In this document: in pieces, positions 14,983 through 23,171 of the stretch
How the letters are laid out: the number at the start of each line of letters is the position of its first letter
Numbering within the stretch: the first letter of the stretch is position 1
Assembly: GCA_964404605.1 (NCBI GenBank)
Contig: CAYOKT010000015.1
Location: 1-46,500, forward strand
Reading direction: 5' to 3'
Length of the DNA stretch: 46,500 nucleotides
From: CAYOKT01 sp964404605
GTDB taxonomy: Bacteria; Electryoneota; Electryoneia; Electryoneales; Electryoneaceae
Program-made: the position numbers and the translations under genes
The notes under the pieces: model-generated
What the model saw: the letters and a program-made list of their open reading frames with translations, nothing else
Database searches by the model: none
Told to the model about the DNA's origin: nothing

Positions 14983-17664
14983 ATGGGTGAGCCTCTTCGC
15001 GTGTTGCTCGTCGGCAGCTCCGAAAGAGAGGCGGAAATCCTGGTGGGCGAACTGGAGCGGGGTGGCTTCGCCGTCGAGTACAGGATCGTCCCATCGCCCG
15101 ATGAGTTCGCCGAAGCGCTGCATGAAGGATCGTGGGATATTTCCCTCTGCGATTACCACGCTCCGGAGATCGACGCCGAAAACGCCCTGGAGCACCTCTT
15201 CCACCTCGACCCCGACCTGCCCTGCATTGTTCTGTCCAAGACCATCGGCGAGGACATCGCCGTGAAAATGATGGAACTCGGCGCTCGGGATTACATCCTG
15301 AAAGACAATCTTTTCCTTCTCGCCCCCGCGGTCCGTCGCGAGTTGCGCGACGTGGAGGAGCGGCGGCGGCGGCGTGAAGCCGAGTCCCTCCTCCGCGAGA
15401 GCGAGGCGCGGTTCCGCGCGATCAGCGAATCGGCGGAAGATGCGATCTACCTCCTCGGCGAGGGAATGTTCCTCTTCGTCAACCCGAAGTTCTGCGAGAT
15501 GCTCGAGATTTCGCCGGAGGAGGCGTGTTCCCCGGGGTTCGACTTCATGTCCCTCGTCGCGCCGGGGAGCGAGGGGATCATCGAGGAGCGCATCCGCCGT
15601 GTCCAGGAGGGAAAGGAGGTGTCCCCCCGCTACGAGTTCACGGCGATCTCGACCGGCGGGCGCAAATTCGAAGTGGAGGCCTCGGTCTCCTACATCGAGA
15701 TCGAGGGAAAGCTGACCACGCTCGGCATCCTTCGCGACATCAGCGAGCGGAAGCGTGCGGAGACGGCGATCCGCGAGAGCGAGGCGCGGTTCCGCGCGAT
15801 CAGCGAGTCGGCGCAGGACGCGATCATCACGATCGACGACCGGCAGGTCATTCACTTCTGGAACGACGCCGCGACGAGGATCTTCGGCTACAGCAGCGAC
15901 GAAGCCGTCGGGAGGGAGATCCACGATCTCATCATGCCGGCGAAATACCTGGAGGGGCCGAACCCGAGGATCAGGGAGTTCCTCGAGAACCGGAACGACG
16001 CCGCGGTCGGAAACACCATCGAACTCACCGCCCTCCGCAAGGGGGGCGAGGAGTTTCCCGTGGAGCTCTCCGTCGCCTTTTTCGAGACGGATCACAAGCG
16101 ATACGCCATCGGCATCCTCCGGGACATCAGCGAGCGGAAGCGCGCGGAGAAGAACCTGCGCGAATCCGAGGAGAGCTACCACAGCCTGTTCGACAACTCG
16201 CCGGATGCCATCTACATCCAGGACCGGCAGGGCCGTTTCCTCGATGTCAACCGCGGGGCGTGCGAGATGTACGGCTACCCGCGGGAGTTTTTCATCGGGA
16301 AGACACCCGAACCGCTCTCCGCGCCGGGCAGGAACGACATGGAAGCGGTCATGGCCCACCTGGAGAAAGCCTTCGCCGGGGAGCCGCAACGGTTCGAGTT
16401 CTGGGGCATCTCCGCGGACGGCCAGGTTTTCCCCAAGGACGTGCTCCTGTTCAAGAGCCGCTACTTCGGCCGGGAGGTCGTTATCGCCTTCGCCCGCGAC
16501 ATCACGGCGCGAAAGGAAGCGGAAAGAGCTCTCCGGCTGACCCAGTTTTCCGTGGATCACAGCGCGGACGCCGCGTTCTGGATGGGGCCCGATGCCAAGT
16601 TCATCTACGTGAATGATGCCGCCTGCCGGTCTCTCGGCTATTCTCGGGACGAACTGCTCTCCCTGACCGTCCATGACATCGATCCCAATTTCCCGGTGGA
16701 GAGATGGCCGGAGCACTGGGAGGAGATCAAGCGCCGGGGTTCATTCAGCATCGAATCGCACCATCGCACCAAGGATGGACGCGTTTTCCCCGTCGAACTC
16801 ATGTTGAATTTCATCGAGTTCGAAGGCAAGGAATACAACATCGCCCTCGCCCGCGACATCAGCGAACGGAAGCAGGCGGAAAAGGACCGGGAGCAATTCG
16901 AGCGGGAGCTGAACCAGCAGTTCCATCTCTCGCAGATCGGGCTGCTCACCTCCGGCATCGCGCACAACCTGCGCAACCCCCTCAGCCTGATCACGATGCA
17001 GGCTTCCCTGATGCAGAACATCCTGGACAATGCCTGCAGCGCCGTGAAGGACGGCGAGGAATGCATGGTCAATACAGTCGATGTCAAGAAGACGATGGAC
17101 CGCATCCTTCACGCCGCGGACCGGATCAACGAGATCATCGACGAGTTGATGAACTACCACCAGATGAACCAGGAGACCGGCTCGGACAGGGTGGATGTCA
17201 ACCGGGTCATCCGTTCGGACGCGGCGATCCTGAAGGCGGACTTCGACCTCAAGTACCATGTGAGCATTCAACTCGAGCTCTCGAAGAGTCCCTTGTGGAC
17301 GAAAGCCGACGCCCGGGATATCGGCCAGATCTTCCTCAACCTCGTCAGCAACGCCCGGGACGCCATGCAGAAGAGCCAGAACCGCATCATGACCATCCGC
17401 AGCGGCAGCAGGAGGAAGCAGGGCTTCGTGTGGTTCGAGGTCGCCGACACGGGAGGAGGAATCCCGAAGTCCATCCTCGATCGACTCGGCGAACCATTTG
17501 TCACCAGCAAGGCGCGGGACGCCGAAGCGAAGAAGCACGGCAGCGGAACCGGGCTCGGGTTCTACATGATCCAGCGGATTCTCAACCGGATCGGCGGCCG
17601 GTTCGAGGTGGACTCCCGCGAGGGCGACACACGAATCCGCATTCTGCTCCCCGCCTCCGGGTAG
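14983..17664 (+). CDS. Hybrid sensor histidine kinase: receiver, four PAS domains, HisKA-HATPase
   Basis: About 893 residues. The ATG at 14983 is preferred because GGGAGG lies five bases upstream; ATG 14965 is also in frame. There is no transmembrane segment, so the kinase is cytoplasmic. Residues 1-125 are a receiver-like domain (LCDYHAP holds the candidate Asp) with a weak acidic pocket (VGSSEREAE). Four PAS domains follow at about 137-256, 263-384, 394-505 and 518-632, each ending in a GIxRDISERK-type linker. The phospho-acceptor His661 is in SGIAHNLRNPLSL. The HATPase domain has LNLVSNARDAM, ADTGGGIPKS and GTGLGFYMIQ. PAS1 and PAS2 share near-identical DNA at their starts, a sign of recent internal duplication. 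It probably signals to the response regulator at 13279. Confidence 0.93.
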   Translation: MGEPLRVLLVGSSEREAEILVGELERGGFAVEYRIVPSPDEFAEALHEGSWDISLCDYHAPEIDAENALEHLFHLDPDLPCIVLSKTIGEDIAVKMMELGARDYILKDNLFLLAPAVRRELRDVEERRRRREAESLLRESEARFRAISESAEDAIYLLGEGMFLFVNPKFCEMLEISPEEACSPGFDFMSLVAPGSEGIIEERIRRVQEGKEVSPRYEFTAISTGGRKFEVEASVSYIEIEGKLTTLGILRDISERKRAETAIRESEARFRAISESAQDAIITIDDRQVIHFWNDAATRIFGYSSDEAVGREIHDLIMPAKYLEGPNPRIREFLENRNDAAVGNTIELTALRKGGEEFPVELSVAFFETDHKRYAIGILRDISERKRAEKNLRESEESYHSLFDNSPDAIYIQDRQGRFLDVNRGACEMYGYPREFFIGKTPEPLSAPGRNDMEAVMAHLEKAFAGEPQRFEFWGISADGQVFPKDVLLFKSRYFGREVVIAFARDITARKEAERALRLTQFSVDHSADAAFWMGPDAKFIYVNDAACRSLGYSRDELLSLTVHDIDPNFPVERWPEHWEEIKRRGSFSIESHHRTKDGRVFPVELMLNFIEFEGKEYNIALARDISERKQAEKDREQFERELNQQFHLSQIGLLTSGIAHNLRNPLSLITMQASLMQNILDNACSAVKDGEECMVNTVDVKKTMDRILHAADRINEIIDELMNYHQMNQETGSDRVDVNRVIRSDAAILKADFDLKYHVSIQLELSKSPLWTKADARDIGQIFLNLVSNARDAMQKSQNRIMTIRSGSRRKQGFVWFEVADTGGGIPKSILDRLGEPFVTSKARDAEAKKHGSGTGLGFYMIQRILNRIGGRFEVDSREGDTRIRILLPASG
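15392..15435 (+). repeat. Direct repeat at start of PAS1 (partner 15770-15813)
   Basis: The 44 bases starting PAS1 match 15770-15813 at the start of PAS2 at 43 positions. The 378-base offset equals 126 codons, one PAS unit. It indicates duplication of a PAS-encoding segment inside the kinase gene. Confidence 0.85.
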
Positions 17665-17862
17665 TGGACCGGCCCGGCCGCACGCGCCACGCCCCCCTTC
17701 CCACGCGCGAAGAAGCCTCTTGCCGGCTCCCCTCCGGTCCGCCGCCGCCCGACACGAGACCTCCCCCGATTTCGTTCTGGATTTCCGCCTTCACGGTTTT
17801 ACCTTTCTCCCCGACCGGGCGCAGGGTCCGATGACATCCGGAAGAGGAACCGGGGCACCGTA

Positions 17863-18789
17863 ATGGGCCGACCGAAATCCCAATGGCAGCTCCGTCTCGA
17901 GGAGTACTTCGCGCGGGGCTTCATCAAGCTGTTCCAGGCTCTCCCCCACCGCACGGCGCTGGCGGCGGGAGCGGGGATCGGCGGCCTGTTCCATGATCTC
18001 GCCGGGGTGAGGAGGGAGCACGCCGTGCGGGAATTGCGCCGTGCCTTCCCCGAGCGGAGCGAAGCCTGGGCGAAGGCCACCGCGCGGCAGGTCTACCGCC
18101 ACTTCGGTATGGTGGCCGTGGAGCTCGCCCGCCTGCCGAAGTTGCGCGGCGCCGGGCTGCATCGCTGGGTCATCATGGAGGGCGTCGAACACCTCGAGAG
18201 TGCGGCCGCCGCCGGGCGGGGGACGCTGGTCATCTCGGGCCACCTCGGCAACTGGGAACTCGGCGGCGCGTGGGTCTCCAACGCGGGATACCCGGCGACC
18301 TATGTCGTCGCTCCGCAGAGCAATTCGCGCATCGAGGAGCTGCTCGACGAGTTGCGCCGTTCGGCGGGCATCGAAATCGTCAAGCGCCGTGACGCCACGC
18401 GGCAGATCATGAAGGCCCTGCGCCGGGGACGCTTCGTCGCGCTCCTGATCGACCAGGACGGCGGACCCGGGGGGGAGTTCGTCCCCTTCTTCGGCCGGCT
18501 CGCCTCCACCTTCCGCGGGGTGGCCGTGTTCGCGCGGAAGATGCGGCCCGCGATCATCTTCTACTCGAGTTACCGTGACAAGGAGGGGCGGATCCACGGG
18601 CGCTTCGAGCCGGTGGAGTTCATCCCCACCGACGACATGGAGGCGGACATCCACAACCTGACGGCGGATCTGACCGCCCGCCTCGAAGCGGAAATCCGGC
18701 GTACACCGGAGCAGTGGCTCTGGCTGCACCGACGGTGGAAGACCCGGCCGCCGGGGGAGACGGCCGGCGAAAACAAGATGACCCAATAA
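17863..18789 (+). CDS. LpxL/HtrB-family lipid A late acyltransferase (lysophospholipid acyltransferase)
   Basis: A 308-residue inner-membrane-associated acyltransferase that probably adds a secondary fatty acid to the Kdo-lipid A precursor. The catalytic HxxxxE motif is HLGNWE at about residues 127-132, and the later substrate-binding segment reads LLIDQDGGPGGEFVPFFG. These are typical of the LpxL/LpxM/HtrB family, as are the length and the final RRTPEQWLWLHRRW. The N-terminal segment (RTALAAGAGIGGLFHDLAG) may act as a membrane anchor. It is followed by rfaE1, tRNA-Val and rfaE2, so this part of the chromosome makes LPS core and lipid A. The start at 17863 has only a weak ribosome-binding site. 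Confidence 0.88.
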   Translation: MGRPKSQWQLRLEEYFARGFIKLFQALPHRTALAAGAGIGGLFHDLAGVRREHAVRELRRAFPERSEAWAKATARQVYRHFGMVAVELARLPKLRGAGLHRWVIMEGVEHLESAAAAGRGTLVISGHLGNWELGGAWVSNAGYPATYVVAPQSNSRIEELLDELRRSAGIEIVKRRDATRQIMKALRRGRFVALLIDQDGGPGGEFVPFFGRLASTFRGVAVFARKMRPAIIFYSSYRDKEGRIHGRFEPVEFIPTDDMEADIHNLTADLTARLEAEIRRTPEQWLWLHRRWKTRPPGETAGENKMTQ

Positions 18790-18872
18790 CGGTGCTGTCC
18801 GCGGGGGGAGGGGCTCCTCCAGGCCATCCCGCGCGGCAGTCTTCTTCCGGAGAGAAGCGGGAGAGCGAATCG

Positions 18873-19856
18873 ATGAACCTTGATCGCAGCATCCTCGAAG
18901 AGGCGCTGGAAAAATTCCACCATCTCCAGGTTGTTGTAATCGGCGACCTGATGCTGGACCGTTACCTGTGGGGCCGGGTGGAGCGGATCAGCCCCGAGGC
19001 GCCGGTCCCCGTCGTCGAAGTCACCGAGGACGCCGAGCGCCCGGGCGGCGCCGGGAACGTGGCCCTCAACCTGCTGAGTCTCGGCGCCATGGTCCGGCCC
19101 GTCGGCCTCGTCGGCGACGACGCCCACGGAAAAACCCTGATGCAGCTGCTCGACGAAAAAGGCGCCCACATGGAGGGGGTGCTGATCGACAACGAACGCC
19201 CGACGACGGTGAAGACCCGGGTGATCGCCGAGGACCAGCAGGTCGTCCGCGTGGACCGTGAAAAAAACGTCCCCCTGTCCAACGGGATCGAAGCCACGCT
19301 GATCAGCCGCCTGCGGGGGCTGGTCTCCCGCGCCGACGCGGTTATCCTCCAGGACTATAACAAGGGAGTGATGACGCCGCGGCTGATCCGCGCGGCGATC
19401 GATTTTGCGAAGGAAGAAGATGTGCCGGTCACCGTGGACCCGAAGTCGCAGCATTTCTTCGAGTTTTACGGCGCGACGCTGTTCAAGCCGAACCTGCGGG
19501 AAGCCGAGGGCGCGCTGAACCGGAGCCTGCGCAGCGAGAAGGACATCGAAGCCGCGGGCAACGAGATGCTTTTCCGCCTGCAGGCGAAGCAGGTTCTCAT
19601 CACGCGCGGCGGGGAGGGGATGTCCCTCTTCGAGGAGAACCGCCCCACCATCCACATCCCGACGCGGGCGAGAACCATCTCGGATGTTTCCGGCGCGGGC
19701 GACACCGTGATCAGCACCCTGACCCTCGGCATCGCCGCGGGATATGATGCCTTCACCGCGGCGCAACTCGCCAACCGCGCGGCGGGCTGGGTGGTCAGCC
19801 AGGTGGGGGTCGTTCCCATCACCCCGGAGGCCCTGTTGAACGAAACAGGGGATTGA
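18873..19856 (+). CDS. rfaE1: D-glycero-beta-D-manno-heptose-7-phosphate kinase
   Basis: A 327-residue PfkB/ribokinase-family sugar kinase that phosphorylates heptose 7-phosphate at C1 on the way to ADP-heptose for LPS core. Diagnostic segments are VIGDLMLDRYLWGRVERISP, RPGGAGNVALNLLSLGA, VTVDPKSQHFFEF and the catalytic DVSGAGDTVISTL. It corresponds to the N-terminal half of HldE; here the adenylyltransferase is a separate gene beyond a tRNA. The ATG at 18873 follows GGGAGAG at suitable spacing. A terminator-like hairpin and the tRNA -35 box lie within its last codons. Confidence 0.95.
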   Translation: MNLDRSILEEALEKFHHLQVVVIGDLMLDRYLWGRVERISPEAPVPVVEVTEDAERPGGAGNVALNLLSLGAMVRPVGLVGDDAHGKTLMQLLDEKGAHMEGVLIDNERPTTVKTRVIAEDQQVVRVDREKNVPLSNGIEATLISRLRGLVSRADAVILQDYNKGVMTPRLIRAAIDFAKEEDVPVTVDPKSQHFFEFYGATLFKPNLREAEGALNRSLRSEKDIEAAGNEMLFRLQAKQVLITRGGEGMSLFEENRPTIHIPTRARTISDVSGAGDTVISTLTLGIAAGYDAFTAAQLANRAAGWVVSQVGVVPITPEALLNETGD

Positions 19857-19860
19857 TTTT
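19831..19860 (+). terminator. Terminator-like hairpin inside the 3' end of rfaE1
   Basis: CCCTGTT at 19831-19837 pairs with AACAGGG at 19844-19850 around a six-base loop and is followed by GATTGATTTT. It overlaps the last codons of rfaE1 and is the only gene-end hairpin found here with a partial T-tract. It would separate rfaE1 transcription from that of the tRNA. Confidence 0.45.
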
Positions 19861-19881
19861 ACTCCCCTTGCATGGTATACT
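19853..19881 (+). promoter_or_regulatory. Promoter of tRNA-Val
   Basis: TTGATT and TATACT are separated by exactly 17 bases. The -35 hexamer overlaps the rfaE1 stop codon. Transcription would start about 30 bases before the mature tRNA. Confidence 0.7.
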
Positions 19882-19919
19882 CTCGTGCCTCGGCCCAAGC
19901 GGCCGGGGCAGAGTGTTTC

Positions 19920-19993
19920 GGGCGATTAGCTCAGCTGGTTAGAGCGCTGGTCTCACATACCAGAGGTCGCTGGTTCGACTCCAGCATCGCCCA
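19920..19993 (+). tRNA. tRNA-Val (anticodon CAC)
   Basis: A complete 74-base cloverleaf. The acceptor stem GGGCGAT pairs with ATCGCCC (19986-19992), the D-stem is GCTC/GAGC, and the anticodon stem is CTGGT/ACCAG with loop CTCACAT giving anticodon CAC for GUG codons. The T-arm is GCTGG-TTCGACT-CCAGC. The discriminator is A at 19993; the 3' CCA is not encoded. It lies between the two heptose-activation genes with its own promoter. Confidence 0.97.
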
Positions 19994-19999
19994 CCGGGA

Positions 20000-20012
20000 C
20001 CCCGCCGCGGGG
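20000..20012 (+). terminator. Short GC hairpin after tRNA-Val
   Basis: CCCCG pairs with CGGGG around a three-base loop, six bases past the tRNA. There is no T-tract; an A-run occurs further on. It is a weak terminator candidate. Confidence 0.25.
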
Positions 20013-20184
20013 AGGGACGGAAAAAAGGAAGAATGGTGCGGATTCCCGCGGACGGGCACGGAAAGGCGGGCGGCGCGGCGCAGGTGCGTGCGGGAAACAT
20101 GGAGCAGCCGGCGCCGCCCTTTGCTGTCTGCGCGAGCGGGCGACGGCGGACAATCGGCGGCGGCGGACAACCGATGGATACGGC

Positions 20185-20682
20185 ATGAGCCACCCCGGGC
20201 TCTTCAGTTGGGACCAGGCCTGCGACTGGCGCGAGGAGCATCGCCGCGCCGGGCGGCGGGTGGTCTTCACCAACGGCGTGTTCGACCTCCTCCACCCGGG
20301 GCATATTGATCTGCTCGCCCGGGCGCGGGAGCTCGGGGATGCGCTGATCGTCGGGCTGAACACGGACGCCAGCGTACACCGGATCAAGGGGCCGGAGCGG
20401 CCGATCGCCTTCGAGGAGGACCGGGCCGCGATGCTGCTGGCGCTTCGCGCCGTGGACGCGGTGGTTCTCTTCGACGAGGAGACGCCGGCGGAGCTGATCG
20501 CCCGGCTGCTGCCGGACATCCTCGTCAAGGGCGGGGACTACACCCCGGAAACCGTCGTCGGGCGCGACATCGTCGAGGCGGCGGGCGGCCGGGTGGTGAT
20601 CCTGCCGCTTCTCGAGGGGCGCTCGACCACGGACCTCGTCGAGCGCGTGCTCGAACGGTACGGCGTGCGGAAGGGCGGGTGA
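20185..20682 (+). CDS. rfaE2: D-glycero-beta-D-manno-heptose 1-phosphate adenylyltransferase
   Basis: A 165-residue nucleotidyltransferase that makes ADP-heptose from heptose 1-phosphate and ATP, the C-terminal half of HldE as a separate protein. The cytidylyltransferase-fold motif is VVFTNGVFDLLHPGHIDLL, with LNTDASVHRIKGPERPI, ILVKGGDYTPETVVG and the C-terminal LEGRSTTDLVERVL. Length fits stand-alone RfaE2. The ATG at 20185 has no strong ribosome-binding site. About 190 gene-free bases separate it from tRNA-Val, and no clear promoter was found there, so it may be read through from the tRNA promoter. ffh follows 46 bases downstream. Confidence 0.95.
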   Translation: MSHPGLFSWDQACDWREEHRRAGRRVVFTNGVFDLLHPGHIDLLARARELGDALIVGLNTDASVHRIKGPERPIAFEEDRAAMLLALRAVDAVVLFDEETPAELIARLLPDILVKGGDYTPETVVGRDIVEAAGGRVVILPLLEGRSTTDLVERVLERYGVRKGG

Positions 20683-20728
20683 GGCGGCCGGGAGGCGGCC
20701 GCTTCGCCGCCACGACACCGGAGCGCGG

Positions 20729-22054
20729 GTGTTCTCGGACCTGAGTGAACGGCTGGAGGGATTTTTCCGCAAGCTCCGCGGGCGCGGGAAGCTCTCCGAA
20801 CAGGATGTGAAGGCGGCGCTTCGCGAGGTCCGCCGCATCCTGCTCGAGGCCGATGTCAACTACACCGTCGCGAAGCGCTTCCTCGCGCGGGTGCAGGAAC
20901 GCGCCGTGGGCGGGGAGGTGATCAAGTCGGTCACCCCCGCCCAGCAGGTGATCAAGATCCTGCACGACGAACTGGGGGAACTGCTCGGGGGAAGCTGGCG
21001 TCCCCTGCACCGGAGCAAGGAGCCGCCCACCATCATCCTGATGGTCGGGCTGCAAGGGTCCGGCAAGACGACGACCACCGGCAAGTTGGGGTCGTACCTC
21101 GCGCGGCGGGGGATGCGCCCCCTGCTCGCCGCCTGCGACCTGCAGCGTCCGGCCGCGGTGGACCAGCTCGAGACCGTGGGCCGGCAGGCGAAGCTGCCCG
21201 TGGTCGCCCTGCGCGGCGCCACCCCGCTCGAGGTCGCCCGGGAGGCGAAGCGAAGGGCGAAGAGCGAAGGGTTCGACACGCTGCTCCTTGACACCGCCGG
21301 CCGGCTGCACATCGATGATGCGCTGATGGCCGAACTCGCGGAACTGAAGGAGGAGCTCCGGCCGGCGGAGATCCTGTTCGTCGCCGACGGGATGACGGGA
21401 CAGGACGCGGTGAACTCGGCGGCGGCGTTCGACGAGCGGCTCGGCATCACCGGCATCATCCTGACCAAGATGGACGGCGACGCGCGCGGCGGCGCGGCGT
21501 TGAGCATCCGCGAGGTGACCGGCAAGCCGATCCGTTTCGTGGGCGTCGGGGAGAAGCTGGATGCCCTCGAGGAGTTCCACCCCCGGCGGATGGCGGACCG
21601 CATCCTCGGCCTGGGCGATGTCGTCACTCTCGTCGAAAAGGCCCAGGAGACGGTCGATGTCGAGCAGGCCGCCAAGCTGGCGAAGAGGCTGAAGAAGGCG
21701 CAGTTCGACCTCGAGGATTTCCTCGAGCAGATCCGGCAGATGTCGAAGATGGGGCCCATCGAAGGGTTGATGAAGATGATCCCGGGCATGGGCAAGGCGC
21801 TGCGCGGCGTCGAGATCGACGAGAGCGAAATGAAACACGTCGAGGCGATGATTCTCTCGATGACGCCCGAGGAGCGCCGCAAGCCGCAGATCATCAACGG
21901 GAGCCGTCGCCGCCGCATTGCGGCCGGCAGCGGCACCTCCGTGCAGGATGTCAATAGACTGTTGAACCAGTTTGAACAAATGCGTAAACTGTTCAAGCGC
22001 TTGGGAGGCAAGACGCGGGGCCTCCCGATGGGACTCCCGCGGATGCCAGGATAA
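20729..22054 (+). CDS. ffh: Signal recognition particle protein Ffh (SRP54)
   Basis: A 441-residue GTPase that binds signal peptides and SRP RNA for co-translational membrane targeting. The N-domain is followed by the G-domain with GLQGSGKTTTTGKLG at about residue 107, LLDTAGRLHIDD and TKMDGDARGGAALSI. The C-terminal M-domain is methionine-rich (MSKMGPIEGLMKMIPGMGKA) and has the RNA-binding NGSRRRRIAAGSGTS segment. The start is GTG at 20729. It begins the conserved cluster ffh-rpsP-khpA-rimM-trmD-rplS and is nine bases from rpsP. No SRP RNA gene was recognised in the window. Confidence 0.97.
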   Translation: MFSDLSERLEGFFRKLRGRGKLSEQDVKAALREVRRILLEADVNYTVAKRFLARVQERAVGGEVIKSVTPAQQVIKILHDELGELLGGSWRPLHRSKEPPTIILMVGLQGSGKTTTTGKLGSYLARRGMRPLLAACDLQRPAAVDQLETVGRQAKLPVVALRGATPLEVAREAKRRAKSEGFDTLLLDTAGRLHIDDALMAELAELKEELRPAEILFVADGMTGQDAVNSAAAFDERLGITGIILTKMDGDARGGAALSIREVTGKPIRFVGVGEKLDALEEFHPRRMADRILGLGDVVTLVEKAQETVDVEQAAKLAKRLKKAQFDLEDFLEQIRQMSKMGPIEGLMKMIPGMGKALRGVEIDESEMKHVEAMILSMTPEERRKPQIINGSRRRRIAAGSGTSVQDVNRLLNQFEQMRKLFKRLGGKTRGLPMGLPRMPG

Positions 22055-22063
22055 GGAGGACGT

Positions 22064-22840
22064 GTGGCGGTAAAACTCAGGCTGACGCGTTTGGGGCGCA
22101 AGAAACGCCCGTTCTATCGTATTGTCGCAGTGGACTCTCGTCGCCGCCGTGACGGCGCGTACATTGAAAAGATCGGCCATTATGATCCCCTGTCGAAGCC
22201 GAGGAAGATCCTGATCGACCACGACAAGGCGGTCAAGTGGCTGCAGAACGGCGCGATCCCTTCGGATACGGTGCGCAGCCTTCTCAAGTTCGACGGGGTC
22301 CTGCTGCGCTGGGACATGACCAAGCGGGGATACGATCCGGCGAAGATCGAGGAGGCGGTCGCCGAGCTGCGCGAGCGCCATTACACCGCCCTCGCCGAGA
22401 AGGAAGCGCCGAAGGCGAAGAAGGACGAGACCGTCGAGCCGGCGGAAGCGGAGAGCCCGGCCGCCAAGACCGAAAAGGCCGAGGCGAAGAAAACGCCGGA
22501 GAAGAAGGAAGCGAAGGCGGAGAAGAAGGCGGACGAGCCCGCCAAGGTAAAGGCGGAGGAACCCGCCGAGGTAAAGGCGGACGAGCCTGCAGAAGTGAAA
22601 GCGGACGAGCCCGCAGAAGTGAAGGTGGAAAAACCCGCCGAAGCGAAGGGTGCGAAGGCAAAGAAGGAGAAGGAAGAAGCCCCCAAGGCGGAAGCGCCGA
22701 AGGCGAAGAAGGCGAAAGCCGACAAAGCCGGCGCCGATGCCGATAACGCCGACAAGGGATCGGACGAGGCGGCCGCCGGAGAGGCTGAGGGGAAGGCGGC
22801 GGAAGAGACGGGTTCGAAAACCTCGGAGGACGGCGACTGA
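22064..22840 (+). CDS. rpsP: 30S ribosomal protein S16 with long charged C-terminal extension
   Basis: Residues 1 to about 100 are an ordinary S16 (VKLRLTRLGRKKRPFYRIVA, RRDGAYIEKIGHYDP, KPRKILIDHDKAVKWLQNGA, IPSDTVRSLLKFDGVL). The protein then continues for about 150 residues of Lys, Ala, Glu and Pro, including five tandem eight-residue units around 157-196 (DEPAEVKA type). Typical S16 is 80-100 residues; moderate KAE-rich tails occur in some lineages, but this one is long at 258 in total. The GTG start at 22064 has AAGGAGG upstream. The tail has no known domain and is predicted to be disordered; it might contact rRNA or other ribosome-associated factors, but that is inference. Confidence 0.95.
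   Translation: MAVKLRLTRLGRKKRPFYRIVAVDSRRRRDGAYIEKIGHYDPLSKPRKILIDHDKAVKWLQNGAIPSDTVRSLLKFDGVLLRWDMTKRGYDPAKIEEAVAELRERHYTALAEKEAPKAKKDETVEPAEAESPAAKTEKAEAKKTPEKKEAKAEKKADEPAKVKAEEPAEVKADEPAEVKADEPAEVKVEKPAEAKGAKAKKEKEEAPKAEAPKAKKAKADKAGADADNADKGSDEAAAGEAEGKAAEETGSKTSEDGD
22532..22651 (+). repeat. Five tandem 24-bp units in the rpsP tail
   Basis: Five consecutive 24-base units encode DEPAKVKA, EEPAEVKA, DEPAEVKA, DEPAEVKV and EKPAEAKG. The middle units are closest in DNA. Slippage or recombination could change the copy number. Confidence 0.85.
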
Positions 22841-22922
22841 GGCCGGATTTCCGGCGACGTCTCTCTCCCGAAAGCGCTCCCGTGCCGTGCCCGATTCCCT
22901 GGAACCAGGAGGAGGGTAGACC

Positions 22923-23171
22923 GTGCTGGAAGATTTCATCTCATTCATCGCCAAGCACCTCGTGGACAAACCGGAACACGTGCAGGTCGCCCAGGACGAG
23001 AACGAGGAGCGGATTCGTTATGTTCTTTCGGTCGGCGCGGAGGATCTCGGCCGAGTGATCGGCAAGGATGGACGGAACGCCAAGGCGATGCGCACGCTGC
23101 TCACGGCGGCGGCGGCGCTTCGAGGACGGAAGGCAATCCTCGAAATCTCCAATGATCCAACAGGGACATGA
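22923..23171 (+). CDS. khpA: KH-domain RNA-binding protein KhpA
   Basis: An 82-residue single-KH-domain protein. The RNA-contacting GxxG loop is in GRVIGKDGRNAKAMRTLL, and the family N-terminus LEDFISFIAKHLVDKPEHV is clear. KhpA usually sits between rpsP and rimM and works with KhpB on small RNAs and cell-envelope control. The GTG at 22923 follows an AGGAGGAGGG sequence. Its stop overlaps the rimM start (ATGA), which suggests coupling. Confidence 0.95.
   Translation: MLEDFISFIAKHLVDKPEHVQVAQDENEERIRYVLSVGAEDLGRVIGKDGRNAKAMRTLLTAAAALRGRKAILEISNDPTGT

Noticed and set aside
19920..19993. Integration of a mobile element at tRNA-Val
   Set aside because: No integrase gene, no duplicated tRNA 3' end and no composition shift are visible in the flanks.
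22532..22651. The 24-bp tandem units in rpsP as a CRISPR-like array or minisatellite of independent function
   Set aside because: There are no spacers, and the units are in-frame codons of the S16 tail.
20525..22969. Long minus-strand open frame opposite ffh and rpsP
   Set aside because: It overlaps conserved ribosomal and SRP genes and consists of Leu/Arg-rich shadow sequence.
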